Shown here piece by piece: positions 63,653 to 64,000 of a DNA stretch of 64,000 bases; the first letter of the stretch is position 1; each line of letters opens with the position of its first letter. Below the pieces are notes generated by a model. That model did no database searches. It saw nothing but the letters and a program-made list of their open reading frames with translations, and was not told the DNA's origin. Source of the DNA: an uncultured Clostridia bacterium. Lineage in GTDB: Bacteria > Bacillota > Clostridia > TANB77 > CAG-508. The position numbers and the translations under genes are program-made. The stretch is from NCBI GenBank assembly GCA_934119935.1, contig CAKOSX010000003.1, forward strand, positions 1-64,000, written 5' to 3'.

Positions 63653-64000
63653 CTATCTTAAAACTTTTTTTCTTATTACATATACGCCAGTTCCAATTAT
63701 AGCTATTATACATATAGTTAAAGTTGTATATATTGCTACTTCACCAGTTTTTATTCCCACCAACACATTAGCATTAGAATAATCATCTTCTTCTAGCACT
63801 CTATTCCCTGGTGTTGAATCAATGTCAGTCATTCCATAATTATTAGAAGCTTCATATATTTCTGCAGTATTGCTAAACATTCCAAAATCTTCGCTATTAA
63901 TATTTTTAGTTAATACCACAGTCAGTTTTTTTGTTTCTCCTGGTTTTATTATTTCGTTTGCAAGGCTTACATTGTATATTGCACCATCTCCGCCTTCATA
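63653..64000 (-). CDS. Giant surface protein B3, C-terminal part (runs off the window)
   Basis: The last about 115 codons of a third B-family gene, open to the right edge. It reads EGGDGAIYNVSLANEIIKPG, then AEIYEASNNYGMTDIDSTPGN, the conserved EDDYSNANVLVGIKTGEVAIY, a membrane helix and RKKVLR. The match to B1 and B2 is continuous, so no start belongs here. It is followed after 18 bases by A3, completing the third B-A pair. Confidence 0.88.
   Translation of the reverse strand, partial: YEGGDGAIYNVSLANEIIKPGETKKLTVVLTKNINSEDFGMFSNTAEIYEASNNYGMTDIDSTPGNRVLEEDDYSNANVLVGIKTGEVAIYTTLTICIIAIIGTGVYVIRKKVLR

Overview
The window is AT-rich (about 30% GC by eye) and nearly all genes are on the minus strand. 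Ribosome binding sites are strong AGGAGG types, GTG and TTG starts are frequent, and sigma-A promoters are canonical. MinD/MinE, RodA, RicT (YaaT), a WalRK-like two-component system, a CwlD-type germination amidase, a GerS-like protein and a four-subunit 2-oxoacid:ferredoxin oxidoreductase together suggest an anaerobic, spore-forming, single-membrane Clostridia-type Bacillota, probably an uncultured gut lineage. The taxonomy is inference. No rRNA, tRNA, CRISPR array, transposase or integrase was seen.

Layout. 1-2.4 kb: a frameshifted mazF, a GerS-like membrane protein and dusB. 2.4-5.1 kb: minD-minE-rodA. 5.3-6.6 kb: a membrane-anchored protein with a formylglycine-generating-enzyme/C-type-lectin-like fold. 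6.8-10.8 kb (plus strand): porCDAB, a small ferredoxin and a zinc-ribbon protein. 10.9-16.6 kb: one operon from a clean promoter, ordered unknown membrane protein, response regulator, histidine kinase, signal peptidase I, DNA polymerase III delta prime, RicT. 16.8-25.1 kb: a giant cyclic beta-1,2-glucan synthase (GT84 plus GH94). 25.2-26.8 kb: a DUF5684-like protein with an Asn-rich tail, and cwlD. 27-34.4 kb: rpoB-rpoC.

The remaining 29 kb (35-64 kb) is an array of three tandem two-gene cassettes, each encoding two very large secreted proteins in the order B then A. B proteins (about 1,660-1,710 aa) carry repeated DUF11-like beta domains, one SdrD/Cna-B-like domain and a C-terminal membrane anchor preceded by (V/I)KTG. 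A proteins (about 1,890-2,160 aa) begin with what looks like an internal thioester domain (conserved VYC and DIQTAxW motifs), carry SdrD-B-like domains, and end in a conserved LPPFGNTH motif, a membrane segment and a basic tail. I read them as paired cell-surface adhesins or scaffolds. In A3 a whole D-Ala-D-Ala carboxypeptidase-like (S11) domain is inserted inside an SdrD-B-like domain. In A1 a frameshift separates the predicted thioester Cys from its Gln. The A3 partner, B3, runs off the right edge.

Three families of short palindromic repeats are scattered through the window. One is a GGGGACGGAG REP-like element, found in frame inside the glucan synthase and forming the C-terminal tail of A2. 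The second is a CGCCCAA...TTGGGCG element at the 3' ends of dusB, the glucan synthase gene and rpoC. The third is a roughly 100-bp element with a conserved GC-rich core and outer stems that keep pairing although their sequences differ.
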